The notes under the pieces: model-generated
What the model saw: only the letters and a program-made list of their open reading frames with translations
What the model was told of the DNA's origin: nothing
Database searches by the model: none
In this document: piece by piece, positions 43,898 to 52,729 of the stretch
How positions within the stretch are numbered: position 1 is the first letter of the stretch
How the letters are laid out: each line of letters opens with the position of its first letter
Origin: Lachnospiraceae bacterium
GTDB lineage: Bacteria > Bacillota > Clostridia > Lachnospirales > Lachnospiraceae
DNA: 64,000 nt
Direction of reading: 5' to 3'
Assembly: GCA_017624835.1 (NCBI GenBank)
Contig: JAGAMG010000026.1
Span: forward strand, 101,857-165,856
Program-made: the position numbers and the translations under genes

Positions 43898-46800
43898 ATG
43901 GCATTTGCACATCTTCATGTACATACAGAATATTCCCTGTTGGACGGATCTAATAAAATTAAAGAATATGTTGCCCGAGTAAAGGAATTGGGAATGGACA
44001 GTGCAGCCATTACAGACCACGGTGTTATGTATGGAGTCATTGATTTTTATCGTGCAGCAAAGGCGGAAGGAATCAAGCCCATTCTTGGCTGTGAGGTATA
44101 TGTGGCGCCCAACTCCCGTTTTGATAAGGAAGTAACAGGTGGTGAAGAACGTTATCATCACCTTGTTTTGTTGGCTGAAAATAATACAGGCTATGCCAAT
44201 TTGATGAAAATTGTCAGTCGTGGATTTACAGAAGGTTATTATTATAAACCCCGTGTGGATATGGAAGTGTTGAATAAATACCACGAGGGGATTATTGCCC
44301 TTTCTGCCTGTCTGGCAGGTGAGGTGCAGCGCTATATCGTAAAGGGGCTTATGGAGGAAGCCAGAAAAACTGCTTTAAAGTATGAAGCCTGTTTTGGAAA
44401 AGGGAATTACTTTTTGGAGCTTCAGGATCATGGAATTCCCGAACAGAAGACGGTTAATATGGAGCTTATGAAAATGAGCAGGGAATTGAATATTCCTCTG
44501 GTTGCCACCAATGATGTCCACTATACCTATGCTCAGGATGCGGATTCCCATGATATTTTGCTGTGTCTTCAGACCGGAAAGAAGCTGGCGGATGAAGACC
44601 GTATGCGCTATGAAGGTGGACAGTATTATGTAAAAAGTGAAGAAGAGATGAAGGGGCTTTTTCCTTATGCATGGGAGGCGGTGGAGAATACCCAGCGCAT
44701 TGCCGACCGCTGTAATGTGGAAATTGAGTTTGGGGTTACCAAGCTGCCTAAGTATGAAGTGCCGGAAGGGTATGACTCCTGGACTTATTTAAATAAATTA
44801 TGTAACGATGGTCTGGAAGAGCGTTACGGAGACAGCAGTCAGCCGGCAGGAGATACGGGACAGACTCTTAGAGAACGACTGGATTATGAACTGGGTGTTA
44901 TTCGTACCATGGGCTATGTGGATTATTTCCTGATTGTATGGGATTTTATTAATTATGCCAAAAGTAATGGCATTCCCGTGGGTCCCGGAAGAGGTTCGGC
45001 GGCAGGAAGTATTGTATCCTATTGTCTGAAAATTACCAATATTGACCCCATTAAATATAGCCTGCTTTTTGAACGTTTCCTGAACCCGGAGCGTGTGTCC
45101 ATGCCCGATATTGATATTGATTTCTGCTTTGAACGAAGGCAGGAGGTAATTGATTATGTAGGGAAAAAATATGGCGCTGACAAGGTGGTACAGATTGTAA
45201 CCTTTGGTACCTTGGCGGCAAAGGGTGTTATTCGCGATGTGGGAAGAGTTATGGATTTGCCCTATGCTTTTGTGGATTCCATTGCCAAGATGGTGCCCAA
45301 TGAGTTGAATATTACCTTGGAAAGAGCCTTGGAGCTGAATCCGGAATTTCGCAAGCTCTATCAGGAGGATGAACAGGTTCATCATTTAATTGATATGTGT
45401 AAGCGTCTGGAGGGCTTGCCCAGTCATACCTCCATGCATGCGGCAGGCGTGGTTATCTGCCAAAAATCTGCGGATGAATTTGTACCCTTATCCAGAGGCT
45501 CTGACGGTTCTATTACTACCCAGTTTACCATGACCACTTTGGAGGAATTGGGACTTCTGAAAATGGATTTTTTGGGACTTAGAACCCTTACGGTAATTCA
45601 TGATGCGGTTAATTTTATAGAAAAAAGTACAGGAATCCGTATTGATGTAGATAGTATAGATTATAATGACCCTAAGGTGCTTGCTTCCATCGGAACCGGT
45701 AAAACGGATGGGGTGTTCCAGCTGGAAAGCTCCGGTATGAAGAACTTCATGAAGGAGCTTCGTCCTCAGAATCTGGAGGATATTATTGCGGGAATCTCGC
45801 TGTATCGTCCCGGTCCTATGGATTTTATTCCTAAGTATATCAAAGGAAAAAATAATAATGGTGCGGTGGACTATTCCTGTCCTCAATTGGAGCCCATTTT
45901 GTCTCCTACCTATGGCTGTATTGTGTATCAGGAGCAGGTTATGCAGATAGTCCGTGATTTGGGTGGTTATACCCTGGGACGAAGCGACTTGGTGCGCCGT
46001 GCCATGAGTAAGAAAAAACAGTCCGTAATGGAAAAGGAACGTGCCAACTTTATCTATGGTAATGCAGAGGAAGGGGTGCCGGGCTGTGTGTCTAACGGTA
46101 TCAGCGAGCAGGTAGCAGGTCAGATTTATGAGGATATGATGGATTTTGCAAAGTATGCCTTTAATAAATCCCATGCTGCATGCTATGCTGTGGTTGCTTA
46201 TCAGACGGCATTTTTGAAATATTATTATCCTGTGGAATTTATGGCGGCACTTTTGACTTCCGTAATTGACAATTCCAAGAAGGTGTCAGAATATATTTTG
46301 TCCTGTAGAAATATGGGAATTGAACTTTTGCCTCCTGATGTAAACCAGGGAGAGGCAGGTTTTTCCGTGTCAGGAAAAAGCATTCGTTATGCCCTGACGG
46401 CAATTCGTGGTGTGGGACGTCCTATCATTGACAGTTTGGTACAGGAGCGAGAGGACAGAGGTGCCTTTACCAATCTGAAGGATTTTATTACCCGCATGGC
46501 GGATAAGGATATGAATAAGCGCGCCATAGAAAATTTCATTAAGGCGGGAGCGCTGGATAGTCTGGGAGGAACACGGAAGCAGTTTATGAGTGTTTATGTT
46601 CAGATTGTGGATCATATTGTGAAGGATAAGAAAAATAATCTGGCAGGACAGATTTCCCTGTTTGATATTGCTGCGGAAGAGGATAAGGAAGAATTTGATA
46701 TTCGTATGCCACAGGTGGGTGAGTATACTAAGGAAATGATGCTTGCCTTTGAAAAAGAGGTATTGGGAATCTATGTCAGTGGACACCCCATGGAAGAATA

Positions 46801-47515
46801 TCAGGAATTATGGGAAAGATATATTACCAATCACACCAATGACTTTGCTCTGGATGAAGAAAGCGGTGCAGTTCGTGTGGCAGATCAGGCAACTGTGGTA
46901 GTGGGTGGTCTGATTGCAGACAAGACCATTAAGTATACCAAGAATGATAAGGTGATGGCTTTCTTAAATCTGGAGGATTTGGTAGGAAATGTAGAGGTTG
47001 TGGTATTCCCCAAGGATTATGAGCGCTATGGCAGTATGCTGGTGGAGGATTCCAAGGTCTTTATCAAGGGAAGAGCGGCTTTAGAAGAAGATAAGGATGG
47101 TAAGCTGATTTGTGAGCAGATTGTAAGCTTTGAGGAGGCAGCTCAGGCTCAGGGCGGCAGTTTGTTCCAAAATCGTTATAGCAGAGGCGGACAGCGAGTG
47201 GGACAAAACACTTATGGAGGTCAGAGGAACGGAAACAGTGTTTCTCAGAGCCGGCCCGGCAAAATGCCTCAGGGAGTCTGGATTCAGTTTCCCAACGCCC
47301 AGACTTATGCAGAAAGGGAAAAAGAACTGTTAAAGGCAATTGTGGATTCGGATGGAAATGATAATGTTGTTGTTTTTTTAAAGGACACAAAAGCATTCAA
47401 AATACTACCCCCCAATCTGCGGGTAAATGCAGATGAGGGTCTGAATCAGAGATTGTCGGCGATATTTGGTGAGGAAAACGTTAAATTTCTAACAAAACCT
47501 ATTGAAAAGCGTTAG
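43898..47515 (+). CDS. dnaE: DNA polymerase III alpha subunit (DnaE)
   Basis: 1205 residues. An N-terminal PHP domain begins FAHLHVHTEYSLLDGSNKI with TDHGVMYG. The polymerase catalytic aspartates are in MPDIDIDFCFERR, and the KMDFLGLRTLTVI segment is also present. GVFQLESSGM and the helix-hairpin-helix region precede the C-terminal OB-fold (VVVGGLIADKTIKYTKNDK). It is the replicative-type alpha subunit; in Firmicutes DnaE usually works beside PolC, which is not in this window. CGAAGGAG lies 7-8 bases before the ATG. Confidence 0.96.
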   Translation: MAFAHLHVHTEYSLLDGSNKIKEYVARVKELGMDSAAITDHGVMYGVIDFYRAAKAEGIKPILGCEVYVAPNSRFDKEVTGGEERYHHLVLLAENNTGYANLMKIVSRGFTEGYYYKPRVDMEVLNKYHEGIIALSACLAGEVQRYIVKGLMEEARKTALKYEACFGKGNYFLELQDHGIPEQKTVNMELMKMSRELNIPLVATNDVHYTYAQDADSHDILLCLQTGKKLADEDRMRYEGGQYYVKSEEEMKGLFPYAWEAVENTQRIADRCNVEIEFGVTKLPKYEVPEGYDSWTYLNKLCNDGLEERYGDSSQPAGDTGQTLRERLDYELGVIRTMGYVDYFLIVWDFINYAKSNGIPVGPGRGSAAGSIVSYCLKITNIDPIKYSLLFERFLNPERVSMPDIDIDFCFERRQEVIDYVGKKYGADKVVQIVTFGTLAAKGVIRDVGRVMDLPYAFVDSIAKMVPNELNITLERALELNPEFRKLYQEDEQVHHLIDMCKRLEGLPSHTSMHAAGVVICQKSADEFVPLSRGSDGSITTQFTMTTLEELGLLKMDFLGLRTLTVIHDAVNFIEKSTGIRIDVDSIDYNDPKVLASIGTGKTDGVFQLESSGMKNFMKELRPQNLEDIIAGISLYRPGPMDFIPKYIKGKNNNGAVDYSCPQLEPILSPTYGCIVYQEQVMQIVRDLGGYTLGRSDLVRRAMSKKKQSVMEKERANFIYGNAEEGVPGCVSNGISEQVAGQIYEDMMDFAKYAFNKSHAACYAVVAYQTAFLKYYYPVEFMAALLTSVIDNSKKVSEYILSCRNMGIELLPPDVNQGEAGFSVSGKSIRYALTAIRGVGRPIIDSLVQEREDRGAFTNLKDFITRMADKDMNKRAIENFIKAGALDSLGGTRKQFMSVYVQIVDHIVKDKKNNLAGQISLFDIAAEEDKEEFDIRMPQVGEYTKEMMLAFEKEVLGIYVSGHPMEEYQELWERYITNHTNDFALDEESGAVRVADQATVVVGGLIADKTIKYTKNDKVMAFLNLEDLVGNVEVVVFPKDYERYGSMLVEDSKVFIKGRAALEEDKDGKLICEQIVSFEEAAQAQGGSLFQNRYSRGGQRVGQNTYGGQRNGNSVSQSRPGKMPQGVWIQFPNAQTYAEREKELLKAIVDSDGNDNVVVFLKDTKAFKILPPNLRVNADEGLNQRLSAIFGEENVKFLTKPIEKR

Positions 47516-47588
47516 AAAATAGATTAAAATAAGGTCTTGAGAGATTATGGAAAGATTTTTGTTGGGATAGTTTTAGGAGGAAATATTT

Positions 47589-48563
47589 ATGGCAAAGGAA
47601 ATCAAGACAATCGGTGTTTTAACAAGTGGTGGAGATGCACCGGGTATGAACGCTGCCATTCGTGCGGTGGTACGTACTGCTATCGCCAGAGGATTAAAGG
47701 TTAAGGGTATCAAGAAGGGTTATCAGGGTCTTTTAAATGAAGAAATTATAGATATGGAAGCAAGAGATGTTTCCGATATGATTCAGCGAGGCGGTACGAT
47801 TTTGGGTACTGCAAGATGTCTGGAATTCAAGACAGAGGAAGGACAGAAGAAGGGTGCTGAGATTTGTAAGAAGCATGGTATCGATGGTATCGTTGTCATT
47901 GGCGGTGACGGTTCCTATCGTGGTGCCCAGAAGCTGGCACAGCATGGAATTAATACCGTTGGTATTCCCGGAACCATTGACTTGGATATTGCATGTACCG
48001 AGTACACCATTGGATTTGATACTGCTGTGAATACTGCTATGCAGGCAATTGATAAGGTAAAGGATACCTCCTCCTCCCATGAACGTTGCAGTATTATTGA
48101 GGTTATGGGACGTAACGCAGGTTATATTGCATTGTGGTGTGGTATTGCTAACGGTGCAGAGGATATTCTTCTCCCTGAGAAGTATGATTTTAACGAGCAG
48201 GAGATTATTAATAACATTATCAGCAACCGTAAGAGAGGAAAGACTCATCATATTATTGTCAATGCAGAAGGTATTGGACATTCCACTTCTATGGCAAGAA
48301 GAATTGAAGCAGCAACCGGTATTGAGACCCGAGCAACCATTTTGGGGTACATGCAGCGTGGTGGTAGACCTACTGCAAAGGATCGTTACTATGCGTCCAT
48401 TATGGGGGCTTATGCAGTGGATATTATGCTGGAAGGTAAGACCAACCGCGTGGTAGGTTATCAGCATGGAGATTTTGTGGATTTTGATATTGAGGAAGCA
48501 TTGCAGATGCAGAAGGGTATCAATGAGTACGAGTACGAGGTTGCACATTTGTTAGCAATTTAA
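47589..48563 (+). CDS. pfkA: 6-phosphofructokinase, ATP-dependent type
   Basis: 324 residues. It phosphorylates fructose-6-phosphate, the committed step of glycolysis. The motif LTSGGDAPGMNAAIRAVVR opens the protein. GGDGSYRGA keeps the glycines of ATP users rather than the Asp of PPi-dependent enzymes. IPGTIDLDIACTEYTIGFDTA contains both catalytic aspartates, but Leu replaces the usual Asn between them (TIDND). MGRNAGY and MQRGGRPTAKDR follow. The Asn-to-Leu change looks familiar from Lachnospiraceae enzymes and is probably not inactivating. AGGAGGAAAT precedes the start. Confidence 0.94.
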   Translation: MAKEIKTIGVLTSGGDAPGMNAAIRAVVRTAIARGLKVKGIKKGYQGLLNEEIIDMEARDVSDMIQRGGTILGTARCLEFKTEEGQKKGAEICKKHGIDGIVVIGGDGSYRGAQKLAQHGINTVGIPGTIDLDIACTEYTIGFDTAVNTAMQAIDKVKDTSSSHERCSIIEVMGRNAGYIALWCGIANGAEDILLPEKYDFNEQEIINNIISNRKRGKTHHIIVNAEGIGHSTSMARRIEAATGIETRATILGYMQRGGRPTAKDRYYASIMGAYAVDIMLEGKTNRVVGYQHGDFVDFDIEEALQMQKGINEYEYEVAHLLAI

Positions 48564-48606
48564 AGATTTTAGGAACTATATTTTCAAGTAAAGGGAGGTA
48601 AGCCAT

Positions 48607-49011
48607 ATATTTAAGAAAATATTTCTAACCATAGTTGTCATTGTAGTTACATTTGCTGCGGTTTATTTGGTTGGAACAGGCTTTCTAAAAGCGCCTAATG
48701 AGATGATTGTAGATTATTCCGTATCAGAAGATGGGACTGAACTGACTTTTCGCGTTGGCACATGGGAACCCATTGGATATATTCGAGGATACAAGGACAA
48801 AGGTGGCGGTGTGAAACCACATTATCTTACATTCTATCATACCTTTGGTGGAATAAATAGTTCCTTTGGATCAAAAAACACATTCACACTAGAATTGGCA
48901 CCAGATGATACTGAAATCTATTTCTACAGAGCTGGTGGAGGATATGAGCTTGTTTTAGTGAAAGGCGAAGAAACGGGTCAATGGCTCAAGCCAAGTGAAA
49001 TAGATAAGTAA
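48607..49011 (+). CDS. Small exported protein, apparent ATA start
   Basis: 134 residues if translation begins at the ATA at 48607. A strong AAAGGGAGG site ends 8 bases before it. The codons after it give a signal segment (FKKIFLTIVVIVVTFAAVYLVGTG) that would be MFKKIFL with an ATG. The alternative TTG at 48667 has no ribosome site and would delete the signal. The mature part has GYIRGYKDKGGGVKPHYLTF and FGGINSSFGSKNTFTLELAPDDTEIYFYR, a pattern I recall from small secreted Firmicutes proteins of unknown function. So either a rare ATA start is used or the gene has lost its start codon. A terminator follows. Confidence 0.65.
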   Translation: MFKKIFLTIVVIVVTFAAVYLVGTGFLKAPNEMIVDYSVSEDGTELTFRVGTWEPIGYIRGYKDKGGGVKPHYLTFYHTFGGINSSFGSKNTFTLELAPDDTEIYFYRAGGGYELVLVKGEETGQWLKPSEIDK

Positions 49012-49021
49012 TGTTTGTAAC

Positions 49022-49052
49022 GCTCTCCAAGTCAAAATGGAGAGCATTTTTT
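49022..49052 (+). terminator. Terminator after the small exported protein gene
   Basis: A perfect 8-bp stem GCTCTCCA/TGGAGAGC (49022-49029 with 49038-49045), then ATTTTTTACTTT. Confidence 0.88.
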
Positions 49053-49151
49053 ACTTTATAAGAAATAAACACTATGTTGTCGGAAAAAAATGTGATATCA
49101 TTGATAAATGTAATAAATAATAAAGTCCCTATGCTGGGAGGATGAGAAAAG

Positions 49152-49940
49152 ATGATTAAAAGCGTTTCCAATGGAAGGGTTAAACAAATTGTACAGTGGC
49201 AGACAAAAGCGAAGGAACGCCGAAAGGATGGTGTATTTCTTGCCGAGGGCATTAAAATGTTTGAAGAAGCCCCGGAGGAACTTGTGCAGGAGGTCTATTT
49301 GTCAGCAGACATAGAGAAAAAGCTGCGGGAGAAACAGACTACCTTTGAAAAACTGCAAAGAACAGGCTACGAGGTGGTTTTGCCCGAGGTGTTTGCGAAA
49401 ATGTCAGACACGCAAACGCCTCAAGGAATTTTAACGGTTTTGAAGCGATTGGAATATGATTTGGAGGAATTGCTGGACAAACCGGATTCCCTTTTTGTTA
49501 TATTGGAGAATTTACAGGATCCCGGCAATCTGGGAACCATTGTCAGAACCGGGGAAGGTGCTGGAATAACGGGTGTTATCATGAGTAATCAGACCGTGGA
49601 CATTTACAATCCCAAGACCATACGGGCGACCATGGGTTCGGTGTATCGGGTACCGTTTCTATATGTGGATGATTTGAGAGAGGTAATGCGAAAGCTCCGC
49701 GAAAAAGGGGTACATACCTATGCCGCTCATTTGCAGGGAAGTAATTATTATGATACCTTTTCCTTACGGGAGTCCACGGCATTTCTGATTGGAAATGAGG
49801 GAAATGGCTTAAGTAAGGAACTTGCAGACATGGCAGAAAATTATTTGAAAATCCCTATGGAAGGGCAGGTGGAATCCTTGAATGCCGCAGTGGCAGCGGC
49901 TTTACTCATGTATGAGACTCATAGACAGAGAAGTCAGTAA
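49152..49940 (+). CDS. TrmH/SpoU-family RNA 2'-O-methyltransferase
   Basis: 262 residues. An N-terminal substrate-binding domain (SVSNGRVKQIVQWQTKAKERRKDGVFLAEG) precedes the SPOUT knot domain. Motif 1 is LENLQDPGNLGTIVRTGEGAG, motif 2 is FLIGNEGNGLS and motif 3 is IPMEGQVESLNAAVAAALLMYE, forming the SAM pocket at the dimer interface. It methylates a ribose in rRNA or tRNA; the target is not predictable. GGGAGGATGAG precedes the start. Confidence 0.92.
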   Translation: MIKSVSNGRVKQIVQWQTKAKERRKDGVFLAEGIKMFEEAPEELVQEVYLSADIEKKLREKQTTFEKLQRTGYEVVLPEVFAKMSDTQTPQGILTVLKRLEYDLEELLDKPDSLFVILENLQDPGNLGTIVRTGEGAGITGVIMSNQTVDIYNPKTIRATMGSVYRVPFLYVDDLREVMRKLREKGVHTYAAHLQGSNYYDTFSLRESTAFLIGNEGNGLSKELADMAENYLKIPMEGQVESLNAAVAAALLMYETHRQRSQ

Positions 49941-50006
49941 GAAGCGAATGATAGCTTATAGAGAATGAATTATATATGGAAGAAATTCATAAAGGAGAGG
50001 GAAGAT

Positions 50007-50813
50007 ATGGAAAACAAAATAATCGGTTTTATTGGATTAGGAAATATGGCATCTGCAATCATTGGAGGTATGCTTCAAAAGCAGGTGGTAGAAGCAAAGG
50101 ACATTATTGGTTCAGATAAAATGGCTGAACAGAGAGAAAAAGTGAAAACAAAATTTAATATAGAAACAACGGAGAGCAATGCAGAGGTTGCCAAGAAAGC
50201 GGATATCCTTTTCCTTGCAGTAAAACCCCTCTTTTTAACCACGGCTATAGAGGAAATGAAAGGTGCTATTAAGCCTGATACCGTAATTGTCAGCATTGTA
50301 GCAGGTAAGGACATGCAGTTCATTGAAAATGCAATCGGAAATGAAAAGAGTAAGATTGTTCGTTGTATGCCAAATACCCCTGCATTGGTTTTGGAAGGTT
50401 GTACGGGCGTCTGCTCCAATGCCAATGTTACAAAGGAAGAGTTGGATGAGGTACTTACCTTACTTCGTTCCTTCGGAACAGCAAATGTAGTTCCCGAATA
50501 TCAAATGGATGTGGTAGTAGGAGTTAGCGGCAGTTCTCCTGCTTATGTATTTTTGTTTATTGAGGCAATGGCAGATGCTGCGGTTGCCGATGGAATGCCC
50601 AGAAAGCAGGCCTATGAATTTGCTGCCCAGGCAGTACTGGGAAGTGCTAAGATGGTATTGGAAACAGGAATGCATCCCGGCGAATTAAAGGATATGGTAT
50701 GCTCCCCCGGTGGAACCACCATTGATGCGGTAAAGGTTTTGGAAGAAAAAGGATTCCGTGCAGCGGTAATGAGCGCAATGGAAGCCTGTATTGAAAAATC
50801 CAAAAGGCTTTAA
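50007..50813 (+). CDS. proC: Pyrroline-5-carboxylate reductase
   Basis: 268 residues from the ATG at 50007, preceded by AAAGGAGAGGG; upstream in-frame codons from 49965 are leader. The Rossmann motif is FIGLGNMASAIIGGM, with VRCMPNTPALVLEG and the C-terminal signature CSPGGTTIDAVKVLEEKGFRAAV. It reduces pyrroline-5-carboxylate to proline with NAD(P)H in the cytosol. Confidence 0.94.
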   Translation: MENKIIGFIGLGNMASAIIGGMLQKQVVEAKDIIGSDKMAEQREKVKTKFNIETTESNAEVAKKADILFLAVKPLFLTTAIEEMKGAIKPDTVIVSIVAGKDMQFIENAIGNEKSKIVRCMPNTPALVLEGCTGVCSNANVTKEELDEVLTLLRSFGTANVVPEYQMDVVVGVSGSSPAYVFLFIEAMADAAVADGMPRKQAYEFAAQAVLGSAKMVLETGMHPGELKDMVCSPGGTTIDAVKVLEEKGFRAAVMSAMEACIEKSKRL

Positions 50814-50845
50814 AACCCTTTGAATTGTGGGAAAATTAGGAAAAC

Positions 50846-50874
50846 TTGACAAAAAATTTGCCGTCTGCTATGAT
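50846..50874 (+). promoter_or_regulatory. Near-consensus promoter of the SleB-type hydrolase gene
   Basis: TTGACA (50846-50851), 17 bases, TATGAT (50869-50874), with an extended -10 TGC. The leader is about 90 bases and contains an AACAAATT direct repeat. Confidence 0.85.
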
Positions 50875-50966
50875 AGTCAGCGTAACAAATTTAACAAATT
50901 CGTAATAAAATAATAGAAATACGGATACACTTGTTTTAGCGGTTATAATTTGTTGGAGGTAAAGAA

Positions 50967-52055
50967 ATGGCAAAAAGCAGAAGGCTGCTTGTGGCATTTA
51001 CCGGAGTGATATTATTTTTGGTTCTGGGAATGCAGACAGGTATGACCGTACAGGCTGGCAGCACTAAGAATTACCTAAATGAATTAAATGGTGGCATAGC
51101 AGCCATATTAAATCCTGTGGAGGAAAATTCTCAGGAAGTTATTATTGCTATGGCGGAAGAACTGAATTTGACTGAGGTTCTTGAAAAGGAGGAATCTACA
51201 TTGGTTATGGCCAATGTAAGGGATGCTCTGAATGTAAGAAGTGATGCCAGTGAGAATGCCTCGAAGGTGGGCAAGCTATACAAGGATTGTGGCGGAACCA
51301 TTTTGGAAAGAAAGGATGGCTGGACCAAGCTACAGTCCGGTAATGTGATTGGTTGGGCAAGTGATGAATATCTTTTGTTCGATGAAGAAGCGGAAGCTAT
51401 GGCGAATGATGTGGGCAGATTGATGGCCACCATTAACACGGAGACCTTGCGTGTTCGTACAGAGCCCAATGTAAATGCATCCGTATACGGATTGCTTCCA
51501 AAAGGAGAAATCGTGGAAGCTCTCAGTGAAGCTGTGGACGGCTGGGTATGCATTGATTATGAAGGTGAAGACGGTTATGTATCAGCAGAATATGTAGCAT
51601 TGGATTTCCAGATTGATTTTGGTGAAACCATTGAAGAAATTAAGGCTCGAGAAGCGGCTGAGGAAGCTGCAAAACGTGAGGCAATGCGTCACAAGAATTA
51701 TGGAGCGTATACTACCGACACCGATACTACAATGCTGTTAGCGGCATTGGTTAAATGTGAAGCAGGTGGAGAAAGCTATGAAGGTCAGCTGGCTGTTGCT
51801 TCTGTGGTTATGAATCGTGTGCGAAGCGGAGCTTATCCTAATTCCATTCACGGTGTAATTTACGCATCCGGTCAGTTTACACCGGCATTAAACGGAAAGG
51901 TAAATGCAGTGTTGGAGTCCGGTAAGATACCACAGAGTTGTATTACTGCAGCCCAGGAGGCAATTTCCGGTATTTCTAATGTAGGAACAATGACTCATTT
52001 CCGGCGTAACAACGGTCGAGAGGGACTTGTAATCGGAAACCATGTATTTTATTAA
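50967..52055 (+). CDS. SH3-domain cell-wall hydrolase with SleB-like (Hydrolase_2) domain
   Basis: 362 residues. The signal peptide ends near VQAGS. Two bacterial SH3 domains (ALNVRSDASENASKVGKLYKD...GWTKLQSG and TLRVRTEPNVNASVYGLLPKGE) bind the wall. A charged helical linker (EEIKAREAAEEAAKREA) follows. The C-terminal ~115 residues are a SleB/CwlJ-type hydrolase with the catalytic Glu in LVKCEAGGESYEGQLAVASVVMNR. SleB enzymes are lytic transglycosylases of the spore cortex, but SH3-bearing relatives act in vegetative cells. GGAGG lies 7-8 bases before the ATG. Confidence 0.9.
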   Translation: MAKSRRLLVAFTGVILFLVLGMQTGMTVQAGSTKNYLNELNGGIAAILNPVEENSQEVIIAMAEELNLTEVLEKEESTLVMANVRDALNVRSDASENASKVGKLYKDCGGTILERKDGWTKLQSGNVIGWASDEYLLFDEEAEAMANDVGRLMATINTETLRVRTEPNVNASVYGLLPKGEIVEALSEAVDGWVCIDYEGEDGYVSAEYVALDFQIDFGETIEEIKAREAAEEAAKREAMRHKNYGAYTTDTDTTMLLAALVKCEAGGESYEGQLAVASVVMNRVRSGAYPNSIHGVIYASGQFTPALNGKVNAVLESGKIPQSCITAAQEAISGISNVGTMTHFRRNNGREGLVIGNHVFY

Positions 52056-52087
52056 AAAGGTTAAATATAAAAAGAATATACGGAAGG

Positions 52088-52121
52088 AAAACAGCATCGT
52101 AATTAGAGCGGTGCTGTTTTT
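52088..52121 (+). terminator. Terminator after the SleB-type gene
   Basis: AAAACAGCATCG (52088-52099) pairs with CGGTGCTGTTTT (52109-52120), one T-G pair, ending in a T-run. Confidence 0.8.
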
Positions 52122-52156
52122 GCACGTTAATGCATTTTATCGTGGCGGAAAAAAGA

Positions 52157-52185
52157 TTGCTTAGGAGATTTTTTTGTAGTACACT
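52157..52185 (+). promoter_or_regulatory. Promoter of the nfeD-stomatin pair
   Basis: TTGCTT (52157-52162), 17 bases, TACACT (52180-52185), 41 bases before the start codon. Confidence 0.55.
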
Positions 52186-52226
52186 GAGAGTACATCAAAC
52201 GAACAAATAGAAAGGGCTGGTGTTCT

Positions 52227-52676
52227 ATGAATGAAATGATGATTTTGTGGTTGGTTATATTAATTTGTTCGATTGCTATAGAGGCCTTAACCTTAGGGCT
52301 GACCTCCATCTGGTTCGCAGGAGGTGCATTGGTGGCTGTGATTGCAACGGCATTACATGCTCCCATTATTTTACAGGTGGTTTTATTCTTTGTGGTTTCT
52401 TTGATGCTGCTGATTTTTACAAGACCCATTGCGGTAAAATATTTCAATAAAGACCGCGTTAAGACAAATGTGGAGAGTCTGGTGGGGCGTCAGGCGATAG
52501 TGACTGGCGAGATTGATAATCTGCAGGGGATTGGTCAGGTAACGGTGGGTGGTCAGGAATGGACGGCAAGAAGCTTGGAACCGGAAAAAATCATTACAGT
52601 GGGAAATGTAGTAAATGTGGTGGCAATTGATGGTGTCAAGCTGATTGTAGAGCCGGATGAACAAATGAAAAACTGA
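52227..52676 (+). CDS. Short NfeD-family membrane protein
   Basis: 149 residues. Two to three membrane helices (about 5-24, 28-45 and 50-68) are followed by a small OB-fold (VGRQAIVTGEIDNLQGIGQVTVGGQEWTA). Short NfeD proteins are partners of stomatin/SPFH proteins and help organise membrane microdomains. The next gene encodes such a protein 53 bases downstream, the usual arrangement. AAAGGGCTGG precedes the ATG. Confidence 0.9.
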   Translation: MNEMMILWLVILICSIAIEALTLGLTSIWFAGGALVAVIATALHAPIILQVVLFFVVSLMLLIFTRPIAVKYFNKDRVKTNVESLVGRQAIVTGEIDNLQGIGQVTVGGQEWTARSLEPEKIITVGNVVNVVAIDGVKLIVEPDEQMKN

Positions 52677-52729
52677 TAACAAAGTAAAAATAGTGAGTGC
52701 ACACTTAAAAGCACAGAAGGGAGTAACAA

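Noticed and set aside
45488-46174. 228-codon open frame antisense to dnaE
   Set aside because: Antisense to conserved polymerase motifs, with shadow-like composition and no ribosome site.
47733-48548. 271-codon open frame antisense to pfkA
   Set aside because: It lies wholly within a clear phosphofructokinase gene on the other strand. Its translation is rich in His, Cys, Asn and Thr, as expected for a shadow frame.
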